Assembly (NCBI GenBank): GCA_934371135.1
Contig: CAKRNO010000009.1
Coordinates: forward strand, 1 to 52,903
Direction of reading: 5' to 3'
DNA: 52,903 nt
Origin: an uncultured Eubacteriales bacterium
GTDB lineage: Bacteria; Bacillota; Clostridia; Oscillospirales; CAG-272
In this document: in pieces, positions 49,776-52,903 of the stretch
Layout: the number at the start of each line of letters is the position of its first letter
Position numbering within the stretch: position 1 is the stretch's first letter
The notes under the pieces: model-generated
Told to the model about the DNA's origin: nothing
The model's input: the letters and a program-made list of their open reading frames with translations, nothing else
Database searches by the model: none
Position numbers and translations under genes: made by a program

Positions 49776-50882
49776 ATGAAAAGAAGAATACCGGCTCTGT
49801 TCTGTCTGCTGTCTGCGGTGCTTGTCCTCCTGGCGCTCGCGTCCTGTGCGGGCGGGGATGACCCGGCGCCCGGGTTCCCGAAGCACACGATTACCGTCGA
49901 GAGCACCGGGGAATGCGGCGTCTCGGTCGATAAGACGCAGGCGGAGTTCGCCGAGACCGTCACCGTTACGCTCGACCTCCGCGTCTCCGACAAATACGTT
50001 GACCGCGTGACCTATAACGGGCAGAGCGCGAACAAACGCTCGGAAAACACCTACGACTTTCTGATGGGCAATGACGACGTGACCGTCGCGGTCGAGCTGA
50101 AGCCGTATGTGCCGCAGCTCTCCGATCCGGGCGGCTTTGCGTCCCTCCCCTCGTCCGAACCGACGACCCTCGCAAAGGGGAACGGAGAGATTGAGCTTTC
50201 CGTCTCTCTGCGCGCGAGCTTCATGTCCATCCTCTACTGGGATATCCGCTCCACCAACCAGGCGGTCCTCCCCGGTGCCAGTACCCTGAAAGCCGGCGCG
50301 GAGCAGACCGACACCGGCGCGATTTCCGCCGGCGTACAGACGGCGAGCCAGAGTAACGCAATCGTTGCCCTGAACCTCCTCATCGACACCGACAGGCTCG
50401 GGGTCGGCACGACCTATCTGCTGATTGACCTCGTGAACGGCAACACCTCGTCGCAGAGGGCGAGCCTGGTCATCCCGATCACCGTCGCGGATGAGATTGT
50501 CACGACCAAATGGACGGAAACGCTGCTCTTTGACGTCTCTGCCCTCCCCGCCGCGGTGCGGCAGGGCGAGCTCCGCGTGTACGTCACCGACTACGATTAT
50601 GTCCCCGGCAGCGACAACCGGGAATACCAGACCTTCGAAAATCTCCGCGCCGATGCCGACGGCAAGGTGGAGGTGCCTATCGAGTATGTGCCCGGTCACC
50701 GGTATTTTGTGGCGCTCTGTTCGTTCAGCGGCGGCAGCCTTACCGGCTACCGGCTGGCGGATACGGTCCTGTCCGGTTCCTCCTCCACCGGCTATAATCA
50801 GCTGAAGGACCATTTGCTCACCCTCCTGTCCGACGGGCAGACGTTCACGATCCGGGTCCTCGACGAGATGACGATGCGATAA
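49776..50882 (+). CDS. Lipoprotein with bacterial-repeat-like domain
   Basis: 368 aa, AAGGAG eleven bases before ATG 49776. The signal ends in lipobox LASC. Residues about 38-110 resemble the repeat domains seen on clostridial surface proteins (VTYNGQSANK, YDFLMGNDDVTVAVEL). The rest (about 115-368) is beta-rich, with no catalytic motif (ALNLLIDTDRLGVGTTYLLIDL; SGSSSTGYNQLKDHLLTLL). Function unknown; it has its own promoter and terminator, and may contribute to the surface layer made by the neighbouring island. Confidence 0.75.
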   Translation: MKRRIPALFCLLSAVLVLLALASCAGGDDPAPGFPKHTITVESTGECGVSVDKTQAEFAETVTVTLDLRVSDKYVDRVTYNGQSANKRSENTYDFLMGNDDVTVAVELKPYVPQLSDPGGFASLPSSEPTTLAKGNGEIELSVSLRASFMSILYWDIRSTNQAVLPGASTLKAGAEQTDTGAISAGVQTASQSNAIVALNLLIDTDRLGVGTTYLLIDLVNGNTSSQRASLVIPITVADEIVTTKWTETLLFDVSALPAAVRQGELRVYVTDYDYVPGSDNREYQTFENLRADADGKVEVPIEYVPGHRYFVALCSFSGGSLTGYRLADTVLSGSSSTGYNQLKDHLLTLLSDGQTFTIRVLDEMTMR

Positions 50883-50897
50883 TATCCGACAAAGCTT

Positions 50898-50942
50898 ACG
50901 GAGCGTGCTTCCGCGATGGAAGCACGCTCCGTTTGTTCTTTT
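50898..50942. terminator. Terminator between convergent genes
   Basis: A perfect 15-bp stem (acggagcgtgcttcc and its complement) with loop gcgat, followed on the + strand by TTGTTCTTTT. It ends the lipoprotein gene and may also serve the convergent lgt gene. Confidence 0.87.
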
Positions 50943-51004
50943 ATTTCTGTTCTTTCCGCCGTTTTTACGGCTCCCCCGGCGCGGCGCCGCCCCGGCGGCG
51001 GCGT

Positions 51005-51946
51005 TTACAGGCGCTTCAGCAACTCCGCCTTCTTCTCCTCGTATTCCTCCTCGGTGATGCCGCCGCTCTCGAGGAGCCGGTGCAGCGCATCGATCTGCGC
51101 GAGCACACGGTCGGTCCTGCCGGGGGGCGGCAGGAGCGCCTCCTCCTGCCATGCGGCGGTCTTGCTCCTGAGGCGCGGGAAGATCTTTCCCCGCTCGAAA
51201 AGGAACACCAGCACCCCCGCGGCCACGAGCACGATACTCATGAGCTGTGAGGGGGAGAGGAAAAAGCCGGTTGAGCCCCGGTCATCCCCGCGGAAGAACT
51301 CCAGCACAAAGCGGAAGGCGCCGTAGGTCACGAGCCAGAACGACAGGTTATCCTTTTTCATCCGGCGGTAGAGCGCCAGCATGAGGAGGAACAGCAACAG
51401 CTCAACCCCTGCCTCATACAGCTGGGTCGGCAGGACGGGGACGCTCCCGGGCAGATTGTTCGGGATCGCGAGGTCGGCGGGGCTCCCGTCCGGGAACACC
51501 ACACCGTGCGCAAAGCTGACCCTGCCGTAACAGCACCCGCCGAAGAAACAGCCGACGCGCCCCAGCGCGTGCCCGAGCGCCACGCCCGGGATCAGGCAGG
51601 AGAAATGCCGGAGCACCTGCCCCCGTTTCTCCCGCAGGAAAAAGTGCGCGAGGAGGATATAGGCGGTGAAGCCGCCGATGACCCCGCCCTCCCAGGTGAT
51701 GCCGGCGGCGGTGGGCGCTCCCCTTTGCAGGGAGTGGAAAAGCGCGTCAAAGAGCCGCGCCGAAAGATACATACAGATAAAGGACGCGGCGAGCAGCCCG
51801 AGCGACTTCAGGACGACCGCCCGGGGCTCCTTTTCGGCAAATTTCAGGAGCAGAAAGCCCGTCAGAAAGCAGGCGACCACCCCGAGAAACACCATCAGCC
51901 CGTAACCGGGGACCGTGACCGGCCCTATCGTAATCTTCGGATACAT
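51005..51946 (-). CDS. lgt: Prolipoprotein diacylglyceryl transferase with SHOCT tail
   Basis: 313 aa. Lgt moves diacylglycerol to the lipobox cysteine of prolipoproteins in the membrane. It has about seven membrane helices and the family motifs GHALGRVGCFFGGCCYG (near residues 124-140), PTQLYEA and the ending GAFRFVLEFFRGDDRG. After the last helix (about 232-252) a cytoplasmic tail ends in a SHOCT-like segment (LHRLLESGGITEEEYEEKKAELLKRL), which is not part of standard Lgt. ATG 51946 shares one base with the upstream stop, so translation is coupled to the Cys-rich lipoprotein. The genome encodes several lipoproteins in this window that need it. Confidence 0.93.
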   Translation of the reverse strand: MYPKITIGPVTVPGYGLMVFLGVVACFLTGFLLLKFAEKEPRAVVLKSLGLLAASFICMYLSARLFDALFHSLQRGAPTAAGITWEGGVIGGFTAYILLAHFFLREKRGQVLRHFSCLIPGVALGHALGRVGCFFGGCCYGRVSFAHGVVFPDGSPADLAIPNNLPGSVPVLPTQLYEAGVELLLFLLMLALYRRMKKDNLSFWLVTYGAFRFVLEFFRGDDRGSTGFFLSPSQLMSIVLVAAGVLVFLFERGKIFPRLRSKTAAWQEEALLPPPGRTDRVLAQIDALHRLLESGGITEEEYEEKKAELLKRL

Positions 51947-52593
51947 CAGTTTTTCGTCTGCCCGAAGACGCCGATGTGGACAGCCTCTCCCGCGATGGAG
52001 TCGAGATAAAACTCACACTCCACGGTCTTGACCTTGCCGCTCTTGGCGCTGCCTATCCAGCGGGTGGACTCCACCCCGCCGATGTTGCAGACGACCCGCA
52101 CGTTGTCGAATGACAGCCCGTCACCGCCGAAGCGGACCTCAATCCGGACGACGGTGTGCATGACCCCGTGGACGACCTCGTTGGGTCCCTCCACCTCGTA
52201 GGAGACGGCGATATGGTAGTCGGAGGAAGCCTCGGTGCTGCCCTCCTGCGCGAGCAGGGTCGCGTCGCCGCCGCAGGTCATGCTCCGGCAGCTCTCGCCG
52301 CACTGGTAGCAGGTGCCGATGCAGGCCTCCTCATATTGGGTGCCCTGGTCCTCCTTCTCCCGGCAGTTGTTCACGAAGTCGCAGTCGTTGCAGAGCAGCC
52401 CGAACGAGGCGCACGACCAGAAGTGGTAGGACAGCCCGTTGTTGTTGCATTTTGCCACACAGTCGTACATACACCCGCCCGCGTTGGTCATGCAGTTGAA
52501 GCACGACCCGCCGGCAGAGCACCCCACGAGCATCAGCGCCGCCGCCAAAACGAGCGCCACCGCCACCGCGGCGACAATTCTTTTCCCTCTCAT
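51946..52593 (-). CDS. Cysteine-rich lipoprotein
   Basis: 215 aa. The frame opens at 52749, but AGGATC-type purines and the promoter at 52675 place the start at ATG 52593. The signal ends in lipobox LVGC. The first 85 residues after it hold 15 cysteines, mostly as CxxC- and CxxxC-like pairs (CFNC, CNDC, CYQC, CRSMTC), while the last 90 residues hold two. This suggests metal or cluster binding or a disulfide-knotted domain; the beta-rich C-terminus (YHIAVSYEVEGPNEVVHGVMH) resembles a generic binding domain. Not recognised as a known family. It is co-transcribed with lgt. Confidence 0.78.
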   Translation of the reverse strand: MRGKRIVAAVAVALVLAAALMLVGCSAGGSCFNCMTNAGGCMYDCVAKCNNNGLSYHFWSCASFGLLCNDCDFVNNCREKEDQGTQYEEACIGTCYQCGESCRSMTCGGDATLLAQEGSTEASSDYHIAVSYEVEGPNEVVHGVMHTVVRIEVRFGGDGLSFDNVRVVCNIGGVESTRWIGSAKSGKVKTVECEFYLDSIAGEAVHIGVFGQTKN

Positions 52594-52674
52594 CAGACAG
52601 ATCCTCTCCCCGCGCCCGCGGCGCGTTCCCCGCCCGCACACACGCGGGCGTTTTTCGTTTCGCTTACCGACCGC

Positions 52675-52703
52675 ATTATATGCCAAACCCCGCCCTTTGT
52701 CAA
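52675..52703 (-). promoter_or_regulatory. Consensus promoter of the Cys-rich lipoprotein-lgt operon
   Basis: On the - strand TTGACA (52698-52703), 17-base spacer, TATAAT (52675-52680), about 82 bases before ATG 52593. Confidence 0.9.
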
Positions 52704-52794
52704 CCGCCCCCGCAAACATTTTCATACATTGCAGCATCGGCGGAACCATTTGTTTGCCTGCCGCATCTTCGCCCGCCGTGAAAATACCACTCCC

Positions 52795-52895
52795 GTAGGG
52801 GCGACCATCGGTCGCCCGTCCCCGGTTGTTCCAGACTCTGCTCCGCTTGCCCCCGAGCCCTCTGTCCCTGTAGGGGCGACCATCGGTCGCCCGTC
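52795..52895. repeat. Two copies of a 26-bp palindromic repeat
   Basis: Identical 26-bp copies at 52795-52820 and 52870-52895, each with the inverted arms ggcgacc/ggtcgcc around atc, 49 bases apart. This is a REP-like dispersed element of a kind common in clostridial genomes. The region 52704-52903 holds no ORF I can support, and an array may continue beyond the right edge. Confidence 0.9.
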
Positions 52896-52903
52896 TCTCC
52901 TTG

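Noticed and set aside
1..52903. tRNA, rRNA, CRISPR arrays, prophage or insertion-sequence genes
   Set aside because: No cloverleaf, spaced direct-repeat array, integrase, capsid or transposase signature was found in any intergenic region or frame.

Overview
The window looks like a chromosome segment of a GC-rich, Gram-positive, probably gut-associated uncultured clostridium (Bacillota). The reasons are strong AGGAGG-type ribosome binding sites, lipoproteins with lipoboxes, an Lgt gene, a YesMN/LplABC-type sugar locus, SipW-type signal peptidases and c-di-GMP-I riboswitches. No rRNA, tRNA, phage or transposase genes are visible, and the species cannot be named from the sequence alone.

Region 1 (1-15.9 kb, all + strand) is a carbohydrate sensing, uptake and degradation locus. 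It holds a YesM-type sensor kinase (cut by the left window edge), a YesN/AraC-type response regulator, an LplA-like binding lipoprotein, two LplB/LplC-like permeases, a BMP-domain lipoprotein and a Big2-containing lipoprotein. These are followed by three signal-less (cytoplasmic) glycosidases (GH37-like, GH3, GH31) and a multi-spanning membrane protein. The transporter ATPase is not here, as is usual for this class.

Region 2 (16-25.5 kb) is an accessory stretch of mostly monocistronic genes, several preceded by a GTGCTATA-type extended -10 box. It holds a zinc-ribbon membrane protein, proteins of unknown function, a fusion of BspA-type leucine-rich repeats to a WYL-type regulator, a CbxX/CfxQ-type AAA ATPase, and a BspA-type LRR gene whose natural reading frame carries a UGA at codon 11.

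Region 3 (25.6-49.5 kb) is the most interesting part. Two divergent gene sets are each preceded by a sigma-A promoter, a c-di-GMP-I (GEMM-I) riboswitch and an overlapping intrinsic terminator. The left arm (- strand, 36.7 to 25.6 kb) encodes a catalytically dead EAL-like protein, a membrane-anchored ectodomain protein, a TasA-like protein with a SipW-type signal peptide, a SipW-type signal peptidase, a membrane-anchored McrB-like AAA ATPase, an 899-aa DUF2357-like partner, a second SipW-type peptidase, a small coiled-coil protein and a GGDEF(degenerate)-EAL phosphodiesterase. The right arm (+ strand, 38.8 to 49.5 kb) encodes a 1894-aa surface protein, a 1050-aa relative and two smaller proteins; three of these four carry AWF/AYF signal motifs. 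An intact diguanylate cyclase lies between the arms with its own consensus promoter. I read this as a c-di-GMP-gated system for making, exporting and processing surface fibres or adhesins, analogous to tapA-sipW-tasA but with many added parts. This is inference from gene content and has not been tested.

Region 4 (49.5-52.9 kb) holds a lipoprotein gene with its own consensus promoter, then on the - strand a cysteine-rich lipoprotein overlapping an Lgt that carries a C-terminal SHOCT-like tail. The window ends in two copies of a short palindromic repeat.
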